Shown: positions 56,732 to 64,000 of the stretch, one piece after another
How positions within the stretch are numbered: the stretch's first letter is position 1
How the letters are laid out: each line of letters starts with the position of its first letter
DNA from: Silvimonas iriomotensis
Lineage (GTDB): Bacteria > Pseudomonadota > Gammaproteobacteria > Burkholderiales > Chitinibacteraceae
Length of the DNA: 64,000 nt
Assembly: GCF_014645535.1 (NCBI RefSeq)
Contig: NZ_BMLX01000003.1
Span: 62,001-126,000, forward strand
Direction of reading: 5' to 3'
Notes under the pieces: model-generated
Databases searched by the model: none
Told to the model about the DNA's origin: nothing
Seen by the model: only the letters and a program-made list of their open reading frames with translations
Program-made: the position numbers and the translations under genes

Positions 56732-56778
56732 GCAGCAAGGTTGTAGACCCGACGACGTATCGTGATCCGATACGGTTG

Positions 56779-56808
56779 GCCCCCCGGAATTTCTCGGGGG
56801 GCTTTTTT
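56779..56808 (+). terminator. Intrinsic terminator of the chitinase gene
   Basis: GCCCCCCG, eight-base loop, CGGGGGGC, then TTTTTT. Confidence 0.93.
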
Positions 56809-56823
56809 ATTGGCTGGCGGGAT

Positions 56824-56893
56824 GGAGTGAGGAGTGAGGAGTGAGGAGTGAGGAGTGAGGAGTGAGGAGTGAGGAGTGAGGAGTGAGGAGTGA
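56824..56893 (+). repeat. Ten tandem copies of GGAGTGA
   Basis: Exact 7-bp head-to-tail repeat, ten units, then a partial unit. It forms the left arm of a compound element reaching 57182. Confidence 0.97.
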
Positions 56894-56920
56894 GGAGGGG
56901 GAGGCGTGCATACCTTTGCC

Positions 56921-57061
56921 TCGTCATTCCTGCGAAGGCAGGAATCCAGCACGCCCACCGCAGGTGGGCTTGGCTGGCAATAACGCAAAGGGCAGCACTT
57001 TTCGGTGCGGGGTTTACATCTGGATTCCGGCCAAGGGCGCCGCCAAGGTCCGGAATGACGA
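56921..57061. repeat. 141-bp inverted-repeat element (MITE-like)
   Basis: Begins TCGTCATTCC and ends with its exact complement GGAATGACGA. Inside are CTGCGAAGGCAG and a GGATTCC/GGAATCC pair. It resembles the CGTCATTCC-type dispersed repeats. No coding capacity. Confidence 0.75.
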
Positions 57062-57133
57062 AATTGTGGGGTGCGTGAAAGTGGTGCGGCATGAAATGGC
57101 GGTTGCACCCGGCAAACCCCGCCATACACTCTG

Positions 57134-57182
57134 CACACCTCACACCTCACACCTCACACCTCACACCTCACACCTCACACCT
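57134..57182 (+). repeat. Seven tandem copies of CACACCT
   Basis: Exact 7-bp repeat, seven units. Its last base is the first base of the FUSC stop codon (TGA on the minus strand). Confidence 0.97.
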
Positions 57183-58231
57183 CAATACACGCCAGGCCGC
57201 CGTTGCCGTTCCTGCCAGGCTTCAATGCGCGGCAGCATGCGTAAATACAGCGCGGACCCGACGGCGCATAGGGCGCAGGCCAGGACGGTGTTTTCTACCC
57301 GGGCAATGGCAAACTGCATGGGCGAGGCAATGACCCGTTGCAGGCCAAAGTCCAGCAGCACCATCACCAGTGCGGTAATCGGGATCACGGCAACCCAGTA
57401 GTTGCGGGCCTGGGCGGCGGGGGTCATGGCGGCCATGAGCGTGACCAGAATCGCCAGCACCCATTCCGAATTCACGTAATAGATAACGGCCGCGCCGGCC
57501 ACCACACCCACCAGCGACCCCACCAGCCGCTGGATCAGGCGATGCACGCTGTGATGCGCGTCGTAAACCGTCACGATGGCGATGGTTAGCGGCACCCAGT
57601 AATAGCGCAGCAAATGCAGCCACTGGCCCAGCAAGTAACCCGCTAGCACCAGCGAGGCAAAGTAGAGCGCAAACGCGCCGTTGTTATGGCGCCGCCGCAT
57701 CAAATGGCGCGCGGCTTCGCGCAGCATGGGCGCGGTCTGGTATTCGGGGCCTTCAAACAGCTTGAGCGAGATCAGCACCGACAAAATGCCGGACAAGCCG
57801 CCAATGATCAGGTAAGTGCCACACAACGGGGGCAGGTCTGGCGCGCTGTCGCCAAACAGAAAAGCCACCAGCCAGTATTTGCCGATGAACTCCACCGAGC
57901 CCCCCGCGCCTTGCAGCCAGCCGGCAAACAGCGCAAAACCCACCAGCAAGGCCAGGCCGGCGCCAGGCACAAAATGCCCGGCCACGCCGGCGATGCCTGC
58001 CAGCAACATGCCCAGGGTCATGTAGATGATGGCCGCGATGCGCTCGCTGGTTTCGCCGCCATAATCGACGAACAGCGTATAAAAGCCGGCAACGCCGCCG
58101 TATACGGCAGGTAAAAATTCGCCACGCGTCAGTGCTATCAGCAGCGGCAAACCCACCGCAACTGCACCACGGAACATTTTGCGACGGTTGATTGGCGTAT
58201 TGGCCAGTATCAGCGAGGGGTGCAAAGCCAT
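57182..58231 (-). CDS. FUSC family inner-membrane protein
   Basis: A 349-residue polytopic protein of the FUSC/YccS (fusaric acid or aromatic acid exporter-like) superfamily, with two blocks of about four to five transmembrane helices (about 18-130 and 190-320) joined by a cytoplasmic loop. HYYWVPLTIA-like RYYWVPLTIAIVTVYDAHHS near residue 218 is a conserved block. Substrate unknown. The stop codon directly abuts the heptamer array, so the repeat may have moved the gene end; the C-terminus RRPGVY is short. Confidence 0.85.
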   Translation of the reverse strand: MALHPSLILANTPINRRKMFRGAVAVGLPLLIALTRGEFLPAVYGGVAGFYTLFVDYGGETSERIAAIIYMTLGMLLAGIAGVAGHFVPGAGLALLVGFALFAGWLQGAGGSVEFIGKYWLVAFLFGDSAPDLPPLCGTYLIIGGLSGILSVLISLKLFEGPEYQTAPMLREAARHLMRRRHNNGAFALYFASLVLAGYLLGQWLHLLRYYWVPLTIAIVTVYDAHHSVHRLIQRLVGSLVGVVAGAAVIYYVNSEWVLAILVTLMAAMTPAAQARNYWVAVIPITALVMVLLDFGLQRVIASPMQFAIARVENTVLACALCAVGSALYLRMLPRIEAWQERQRRPGVY

Positions 58232-58397
58232 GGCAGCAGGGGCAGACCGTTGGGGGAGTGTGCAATGTAGTCAGACTACATGATCTTGTGGAGGTAAATA
58301 AGCCCGAAGCCGCGCAGTGTCACATCTGTGCGGTATGCACGGCGGCCTGTGCATGGGCGCCGGCATACGGGATAATCACCTTTTACAGGGACCTGCC

Positions 58398-59411
58398 ATG
58401 CCGCTCTCGCACAACACCGATCTGACCTCGCTCAATACTCTGGGTTTGCCGGCCCGTGCGCAGTATTTCTGTGCGCTGACGGATCTGGCCCAGCTTGACG
58501 CCCTGCGGGCTGATCCGGAGGTGGCGGCGCTGCCCTGGCATGTGCTGGGTGGCGGCAGCAATCTGGTATTGCCGGACGAAGTACCCGGGCTGGTGATCAA
58601 GGTGGCGCTGATGGGCCGCACCCTGATGGGCGAGGACGAGCATGCCTGGTATGTCTCGGCCGGTGCGGGCGAGAACTGGCATGACTTCGTGCAGTGGACG
58701 CTGGCGCAAGGCTGGAGCGGGCTGGAGAATCTCTCGCTGATCCCGGGGACCGTCGGCGCGGCGCCCATCCAGAACATCGGCGCGTATGGCGTAGAAGTGA
58801 AAGACGTGCTGTACGGCGTGCATGCCACCGATCTGAAAAACGGCGAGCGCCGCATCTTCAGTCAGTGTGAATGCCGCTTTGGTTATCGCGACAGCGTGTT
58901 CAAGCAAGAAGAGGCCGGTCGCTGGCTGATCAGCGAAGTCATTTTCCGCCTGCCCAGACAAACGGTGCTGCACACCGGGTATGGTGATCTGGTCAGTGAA
59001 ATGCAGCGCGCCGAGGCGGAACCGTCGCCGCAAGCCCTTGCGCAGGCGGTGATCAACGTGCGCCAGCGCAAATTGCCAGACCCGGCGGTGATCGGCAATG
59101 CCGGCAGTTTCTTCAAGAACCCGGTGGTGGATGCGGCCACCCATGGCCGCTTGCAGGCGCACTGGCCAGAGCTGGTGAGCTATCCGTTTGGCGAGGGCTG
59201 GTTCAAGCTGGCCGCCGGCTGGTTGATCGACAAGGCCGGCTGGAAAGGCAAAGCGCTGGGCCCGGCTGGCATGTACGAAAAACAGGCGCTGGTGCTGGTG
59301 AACCACGGCGGCGCGCATCGGGCTGATATCGAACGCCTGTGCCAGGCCGTGCAGGCATCAGTGCAGCAACAATTTGGCGTGATGCTGGAGCCCGAACCCG
59401 TCTTCTGGTGA
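58398..59411 (+). CDS. murB: UDP-N-acetylenolpyruvoylglucosamine reductase
   Basis: A 337-residue type I MurB that makes UDP-MurNAc. FAD-binding blocks are VLGGGSNLVLPDEVPG near residue 48 and SLIPGTVGAAPIQNIGAYG near residue 115. The catalytic Ser is in GNAGSFFKNPVV near residue 232, and the C-terminal Glu near residue 331. The ATG at 58398 (MPLSHNTDL) is preferred to a frame open 27 codons upstream. It is monocistronic. Confidence 0.96.
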   Translation: MPLSHNTDLTSLNTLGLPARAQYFCALTDLAQLDALRADPEVAALPWHVLGGGSNLVLPDEVPGLVIKVALMGRTLMGEDEHAWYVSAGAGENWHDFVQWTLAQGWSGLENLSLIPGTVGAAPIQNIGAYGVEVKDVLYGVHATDLKNGERRIFSQCECRFGYRDSVFKQEEAGRWLISEVIFRLPRQTVLHTGYGDLVSEMQRAEAEPSPQALAQAVINVRQRKLPDPAVIGNAGSFFKNPVVDAATHGRLQAHWPELVSYPFGEGWFKLAAGWLIDKAGWKGKALGPAGMYEKQALVLVNHGGAHRADIERLCQAVQASVQQQFGVMLEPEPVFW

Positions 59412-59435
59412 GCGGGCTCCACACGCTTCGCTTTT

Positions 59436-60809
59436 TCAGCGCGTTTGCAGGGCGGCCAGCAATTTGCCGTGGATGCCGCCAAACCCGCCATTGCTCATCA
59501 CCAGAATATGATCGCCCGGCTGGGCGGTGCTGATGACGTCGGCCACCAGCGCATCCAGATCGGTGTGGCTGTGCGCGCGCTCGCCCAGCGGTGCCAGTGC
59601 TTCTGCGGTATCCCAGCCCAGATTGGCGCCATAGCAATACACGCGGTCGGCATCGGTCAGGCTGGCCGGAAGCTGCGCCTTCATGGTGCCCAGCTTCATG
59701 GTGTTGGAGCGTGGCTCCAGCACGGCCAGAATGCGCGCCTTGCCCACTTTGCGGCGCAGGCCGGCCAGGGTTGTGGCGATGGCGGTCGGGTGGTGCGCAA
59801 AGTCGTCGTACACGGTCACGCCGTTCACCACGCCCTTGATTTCCATACGCCGTTTGACATTGCGGAACTCGCCCAGCGCGGCAATGGCTTCCTGGGCCGG
59901 CACGCCCACGTGGCGGGCGGCGGCGATGGCGGCCAGCGCATTCAGGCGGTTATGTTCGCCCAGCAGATCCCAGGTGACGCGGCCTTGTTTCTCGCCAGCC
60001 AGCAGCACGTCAAAGTGTTGCCCGTCATCATTGGTAGTGCTCCAGCCCTGTGCCGTGCCAAACCGTTCCACTTCGCTCCAGCAACCGCGCTGAAGCACGC
60101 GTTCCAGGCTCTCTTCACGGCCATTGACCAGCACCCGGCCATTGCCCGGCACGGTGCGTACCAGGTGATGAAACTGGGTCTCGATCGCGGGCAGGTCGGC
60201 AAAGATATCGGCGTGATCGAATTCCAGATTGTTCAGGATGGCCGTGCGTGGCCGGTAGTGCACAAATTTGGAACGTTTATCAAAAAAGGCTGTGTCGTAC
60301 TCGTCAGCTTCGATTACAAAGAAAGGAGATTGTCCGCCCTTTTCCTGACGCGGTTCGCCCGGCAAACGCGCGGAGATACCAAAGTTCTCCGGAATGCCGC
60401 CCACCAGAAAACCCGGCGCCAGTCCTGCGTATTCCAGTATCCAGGCCAGCATGGAGGTCGTCGTGGTTTTGCCATGTGTCCCTGCGACAGCCAGCACCCA
60501 GCGGCCTTGCAGAATATGATCCCGCAACCATTCCGGCCCGGATGTGTAAGGCAGGCCACGGTTGAGGATTTCTTCCATCAACGGATTGCCGCGGCTGACC
60601 ACGTTCCCCACCACATACAGGTCGGCATTGAGGTTGACCTGGTCAGGAGAAAAGCCTTCGATCAGCGCGATACCAAGCGCTTCGAGCTGGTCGGACATGG
60701 GCGGGTAGACCCCGGCGTCGCAGCCCGTTACGGTGTGGCCCGCTGCCCGAGCCAGAGCAGCGATACCGCCCATGAAAGTGCCGCAGATGCCGAGGATGTG
60801 GATATGCAT
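59436..60809 (-). CDS. mpl: UDP-MurNAc:L-Ala-gamma-D-Glu-mDAP ligase (murein recycling)
   Basis: A 457-residue Mur ligase. Walker-type AGTHGKTTTTSMLAW near residue 109, the central-domain VIEADEYDTAFFDKRSKF near residue 167 and the NLEFDHADI segment are typical of Mpl. It ligates recovered tripeptide to UDP-MurNAc. It is convergent with murB (24 bases between). Confidence 0.95.
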   Translation of the reverse strand: MHIHILGICGTFMGGIAALARAAGHTVTGCDAGVYPPMSDQLEALGIALIEGFSPDQVNLNADLYVVGNVVSRGNPLMEEILNRGLPYTSGPEWLRDHILQGRWVLAVAGTHGKTTTTSMLAWILEYAGLAPGFLVGGIPENFGISARLPGEPRQEKGGQSPFFVIEADEYDTAFFDKRSKFVHYRPRTAILNNLEFDHADIFADLPAIETQFHHLVRTVPGNGRVLVNGREESLERVLQRGCWSEVERFGTAQGWSTTNDDGQHFDVLLAGEKQGRVTWDLLGEHNRLNALAAIAAARHVGVPAQEAIAALGEFRNVKRRMEIKGVVNGVTVYDDFAHHPTAIATTLAGLRRKVGKARILAVLEPRSNTMKLGTMKAQLPASLTDADRVYCYGANLGWDTAEALAPLGERAHSHTDLDALVADVISTAQPGDHILVMSNGGFGGIHGKLLAALQTR

Positions 60810-60851
60810 GGTGAGTATGGAAATGCTTCAGAAATTAAGAGTTTGAATGTC

Positions 60852-60881
60852 TTGGCGCGTCAAGTTTGGATTGCGTACAAT
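60852..60881 (+). promoter_or_regulatory. Sigma-70 promoter of the GGDEF gene
   Basis: TTGGCG, 18-bp spacer, TACAAT, 32 bases before the ATG at 60913. Confidence 0.5.
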
Positions 60882-60912
60882 CCCGTATTCATTTCACGCT
60901 CAGAACTAGATC

Positions 60913-61884
60913 ATGCAGAAAGTGCCGCCGGTTAATCCGGTGGAAATCGCCCGGATTGCCCTGAAACGGTTGGTCGAAAGCCGCTTGCCGCCGACCCCGG
61001 AAAACTATACGCAATTTTACAACGCGATTGCCACCATCAAAGCACCGGACGATAAGACTACGGATGAGCTTCAGCAGGCGTGGCAGATTCTGTGCCGTCT
61101 TGACGATGCTGTCAGTGGCGTGACCGATACCACCGACGACCTGCTCTCTGCGCTCGCCAGCAATGGCGAGAACATGGTCAGCAGCCTTGGCGAGTTGCAA
61201 AACGCCCGTGAGGCGCATCGTACCCGTAGTGTGCCGGTTGAAGAAACCCATGGCCGGCTGGAATCGCTGCTCAATAACATCATCGACTCCACCAGCACTA
61301 TCCATAGCACGGTGCAGACCTCGCATGGTGATCTGGCGGCGATTCGCGAATCCATGCGCCACATTGAAGAAGACCTGGCGCATAACCGCATGATGCTGGG
61401 CCTGGACCCGCTGACCGGCGCGCATAACCGTCAGGGCTTTGACCACCTGCTGGCGTCCGAGGTCAAACGGGCGCGGCGTCATGCCGGCAAGCTCAGTGTT
61501 GTCATCATCGACCTGGATGACTTCAAGCTCGTCAACGATCGCTATGGTCACCTTGTCGGTGACCAGGTGCTGGTGCACGTGGCCGATCTGGCCAAGGCGG
61601 TGTTGCGCGAAAGCGACGCCCTGGTGCGTTACGGCGGCGAAGAATTTTTGTTGATCCTGCCGGAAACCGACCAGAACGGTGCCCGCTTTGTCATCGACCG
61701 CCTGCGTGTGGTGGCGGCGCGTACGCCGTTCATGCAGAAGTCAGAACGCATTGATGTGTCGTTCTCGTCCGGCGTGGCGCAACTGAAAGACGATGAAAAC
61801 GGCCGCGCGCTGGTATTGCGTGCCGACGAAGCGTTGTATCGCGCCAAAGCCAACGGCCGTGGCCGGGTGGAAATGGCGACTTGA
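60913..61884 (+). CDS. GGDEF diguanylate cyclase
   Basis: A 323-residue cytoplasmic protein without transmembrane segments. The N-terminal 155 residues are helical (LKRLVESRLPPTPENYTQFY, a block shared with a subgroup of GGDEF proteins) and may dimerise. The GGDEF domain (about 160-323) has LDPLTGAHNRQGFDHLL, RYGGEEFLLILPE as the active site and RESD as the inhibitory site five residues before. Expected to synthesise cyclic-di-GMP. Confidence 0.93.
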   Translation: MQKVPPVNPVEIARIALKRLVESRLPPTPENYTQFYNAIATIKAPDDKTTDELQQAWQILCRLDDAVSGVTDTTDDLLSALASNGENMVSSLGELQNAREAHRTRSVPVEETHGRLESLLNNIIDSTSTIHSTVQTSHGDLAAIRESMRHIEEDLAHNRMMLGLDPLTGAHNRQGFDHLLASEVKRARRHAGKLSVVIIDLDDFKLVNDRYGHLVGDQVLVHVADLAKAVLRESDALVRYGGEEFLLILPETDQNGARFVIDRLRVVAARTPFMQKSERIDVSFSSGVAQLKDDENGRALVLRADEALYRAKANGRGRVEMAT

Positions 61885-61912
61885 TCGGCACGTTGTACGC
61901 TGCCTGACAAAA

Positions 61913-61945
61913 CAAAACCCCGGTCATGCCGGGGTTTTGTTTTTG
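61913..61945 (+). terminator. Intrinsic terminator of the GGDEF gene
   Basis: AAAACCCCGG, TCATG-type loop, CCGGGGTTTTGTTTTT. It faces the convergent trkH gene. Confidence 0.9.
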
Positions 61946-61965
61946 GGCGACGCCCCACCCGCAGG

Positions 61966-63420
61966 CTAGTTACGCCAGAACGCGGGCGTAAACAGGATCA
62001 GCACGGAGAAGATTTCCAGCCGCCCCAGCAACATGGCGAAGGTGCAGACCCAGACCTGCCCCGGCCCGAAGATCGAGAAATTGGCCGACGGCCCGATAAT
62101 GCCCAGGCCCGGCCCGGTGTTGTTCAGACAGGCAACCACCGCGCTGAAGGCCGAGAGAAAGTCCAGCCCCGTCAGCAGCAGCACAAAGGTCAGGACGACC
62201 ATGCTGATCACGTAAAGCGAAATGAACCCCAGCACGGCAAAGATCATGGCGGGCGGCACGCTGCGCCCGTGAATGCGCACCGGCTTGACCGCCAACGGGT
62301 GTAGCAGCGTGGTGAACTGGCGCCCGGCTTCTTTGAGCAGCACCAGGGCGCGGAACATCTTGATGCCGCCACCCGTAGAGCCGGCGCAAGCGGTGAAGCA
62401 CGACATGAACAGCATCAGCAGCGGCACAAACAGCGGCCAGGCGCCGAAATCGGCTGTGGCGTAGCCGGTGTTGGTCGCCACCGAAATCAGATTGAAGGTC
62501 ACGTGCCGCAAGGCGGTTTCGTAATCCGGGTAGATGTTCTGCACATACAGATAGGCCGCCAGCCCGGCCACGGCCGCACACAAGGCGCCCAGCATGGCTT
62601 TGAACTCGGAGTCGCGCCAGTAAGCCATGAGCGAACGCCGGGAGAGCGCCACATAGTGCGTGGCAAAGTTGGTGGCGCCGGCGATCATGAACACCACCAT
62701 CACCGCCTCGATGGCCGGCGAGTCGAAATACGCCACGCTGTCGTTGTGGGTAGAGATGCCGCCCAGCGAGACCGTGGTCATGGCATGGCAAACGGCGTCG
62801 AACCAGGTCATGCCGGCCAGCTTTAGCAACAGCATGCACACAATGGTGAGGCCGGAGTACACCAGCCACAGATTGCGCGCCGTCTCGCGGATGCGTGGCT
62901 TGAGCTTGGCATCCTTGATCGGGCCGGGCATCTCGGCCTTGAACATCTGCATGCCGCCGACGCCCAGCATGGGCAACACGGCCACGGCCAGCACGATCAC
63001 CCCCATGCCACCCAGCCAGCTAAGCATGTGCCGCCACAGGTTCAGCGAGGGCGGCAGCGCGTCCAGATTGGTGATGGCGGTCGAGCCGGTCGTGGTCAGG
63101 CCGGCCATGCCTTCAAAGTAGCCGTAGGTAAAACCCATGTGCGGGTCATACAGCATCAGCGGTGCTGCGGCAGACAGCGGCAACAGCAGCCAGATGCCGA
63201 CCACCAGCAAGAAGCCATCGCGCACATGCAGTTCGCGGCGGAACGGGTGGGTCAGCAGCAGCATGAGCAAACAACTGACGACGCTGATGACAAGACCCTC
63301 GACCAGCGGCAGGAAGCCCGCGTCCTGCCCCAGCCAGGCCATGCCGATGGGCGCCAGCAAAGTGAGCGAGAACAGCAACGCCACCCGCGCCAGGATGTTC
63401 AAGGTGGGCAAGAGGCGCAT
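61966..63420 (-). CDS. trkH: Trk potassium uptake protein TrkH
   Basis: A 484-residue polytopic potassium channel/transporter of the Trk/Ktr superfamily. Four pseudo-repeated P-loops with filter glycines are visible: AGLTTTGSTAITNLD near residue 107, MTTVSLGGISTHN near residue 218, ATNTGYATADF near residue 312 and LNNTGPGLGIIG near residue 440. It works with the cytoplasmic NAD-binding ring protein TrkA, whose gene directly precedes it (overlap of one base). Confidence 0.95.
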   Translation of the reverse strand: MRLLPTLNILARVALLFSLTLLAPIGMAWLGQDAGFLPLVEGLVISVVSCLLMLLLTHPFRRELHVRDGFLLVVGIWLLLPLSAAAPLMLYDPHMGFTYGYFEGMAGLTTTGSTAITNLDALPPSLNLWRHMLSWLGGMGVIVLAVAVLPMLGVGGMQMFKAEMPGPIKDAKLKPRIRETARNLWLVYSGLTIVCMLLLKLAGMTWFDAVCHAMTTVSLGGISTHNDSVAYFDSPAIEAVMVVFMIAGATNFATHYVALSRRSLMAYWRDSEFKAMLGALCAAVAGLAAYLYVQNIYPDYETALRHVTFNLISVATNTGYATADFGAWPLFVPLLMLFMSCFTACAGSTGGGIKMFRALVLLKEAGRQFTTLLHPLAVKPVRIHGRSVPPAMIFAVLGFISLYVISMVVLTFVLLLTGLDFLSAFSAVVACLNNTGPGLGIIGPSANFSIFGPGQVWVCTFAMLLGRLEIFSVLILFTPAFWRN

Positions 63421-64000
63421 CAGAAGAACCCCAGTTTGACGGCAAACAGGTGCTCGACCTCACGCGTGCGCAGCTTGTCGTGTACGAACACAATGCAACG
63501 GTCATCAGGCTCGATCACGGTATCGTGGTGGACCATGATCACCTTGCCCGCCCGCACGATGGTGGCGAGGAAAGCATGGGCCGGCATGCGGATTTCATCC
63601 ACGCGCCGCCCAATGACGCGTGAGACATTCTTCGTGCCGTGGACCACCAGTTCCACAGCCTCGGCCGCGCCCCGGCGCAGCGGTTTGACGGCGGCGATAT
63701 CGCCCTGGCGTGCGTGGGCCAGCAAGGTGCCGATGGTGAGCTGGGCGGGGGAGATCGCCACATCGATGCGGCTGTCTTGCAGCAGATCAACATAGCGTGA
63801 GCGGTTGATGATGGAAATCACCTTGCGCGCGCCCATTTGCCGCGCCAGTAACGCTGACATGATGTTGTCTTCATCGTCCGAGGTCAGTGCCAGGTACATG
63901 TCCGTGCGGTGGATCTGCTCGGCTTCAAACATGGTTTCGTTGGTGGCATCACCATGCAGGACCAGCGCGCCGGGCAATTCGTTGGCCAGCCATTCGGCCC
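63420..64000 (-). CDS. trkA: TrkA potassium regulatory subunit, 5' part outside the window
   Basis: The last 193 codons of trkA. The frame is open to the right edge, so the first RCK domain and start lie beyond it. Visible are the end of the second RCK_N domain (VLHGDATNETMFEAEQI, DEDNIMSALLARQMGARKVIS) and the final RCK_C domain. It gates TrkH through NAD(H)/nucleotide binding. Start beyond 64000 on the minus strand. Confidence 0.94.
   Translation of the reverse strand, partial: AEWLANELPGALVLHGDATNETMFEAEQIHRTDMYLALTSDDEDNIMSALLARQMGARKVISIINRSRYVDLLQDSRIDVAISPAQLTIGTLLAHARQGDIAAVKPLRRGAAEAVELVVHGTKNVSRVIGRRVDEIRMPAHAFLATIVRAGKVIMVHHDTVIEPDDRCIVFVHDKLRTREVEHLFAVKLGFF

Noticed and set aside
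56824-57182. CRISPR array
   Set aside because: The units are 7 bp with no spacers and no cas genes; it is a satellite repeat.

Overview
The window looks like chromosome from a GC-rich betaproteobacterium, most likely of the order Neisseriales (Chitinibacteraceae or Chromobacteriaceae-like). This is inferred from the set of genes together: ilvI-ilvH-ilvC, the sigma factor/DUF3619/DUF3106/RDD cluster, the miaB, phoH, ybeY, corC and lnt group, pilS-pilR, an LPS Kdo hydroxylase and a secreted two-CBM GH18 chitinase. No 16S rRNA is present, so the genus is not fixed.

Region 1 (1 to about 9650) is the right-hand end of an integrated mobile island, visibly lower in GC than the rest. It carries the C-terminal part of a HipA kinase (running in from the left edge), a DUF6988-like protein, an intact IS3-family insertion sequence, a 717-residue protein with a PD-(D/E)XK-like core and a C-terminal SEC-C zinc motif, a 210-residue hypothetical protein, about 0.7 kb of densely structured non-coding RNA sequence (group II intron-like, without a reverse transcriptase) and a large serine recombinase. 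Just past the recombinase lies the 3' end of a YkgJ-family cysteine-cluster gene, cut exactly where homology to the element begins. This is the chromosomal target and the right attachment junction. This island is the most likely place for an undescribed system.

Region 2 (9.8-18.7 kb) is mostly iron uptake: tonB-exbB-exbD on the minus strand, divergent from a catecholate-type TonB-dependent receptor, a PiuC-type dioxygenase and a PepSY membrane protein, with Fur-box-like sequences between them. A proline/threonine-rich lipoprotein, a DUF899 protein and a SatP-type acetate transporter flank it.

Region 3 (18.7-33 kb) is housekeeping: branched-chain amino acid synthesis (ilvIHC), an ECF sigma factor with a membrane partner, Lnt, CorC, YbeY, PhoH, MiaB and a Kdo hydroxylase.

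Region 4 (33-42 kb) holds signalling genes (a degenerate HD-GYP protein divergent from a GAF-GGDEF cyclase, and a polytopic chemoreceptor coupled to a 48-residue membrane protein not previously listed) and an AT-richer module with an HExxH toxin-like protein and an overlapping lipoprotein, probably its immunity protein, next to tRNA-Met.

Region 5 (42-64 kb) is core genome: a MidA-type methyltransferase, pteridine reductase, ttcA, a spermidine-synthase-like gene, rppH, pilS-pilR, phzF-like, ppc, the chitinase, FUSC, murB, mpl, a GGDEF cyclase and trkH-trkA. Between the chitinase and FUSC genes is a compound repeat of heptamer arrays around a 141-bp inverted-repeat element; a degenerate copy of the heptamer architecture lies between ilvH and ilvC.
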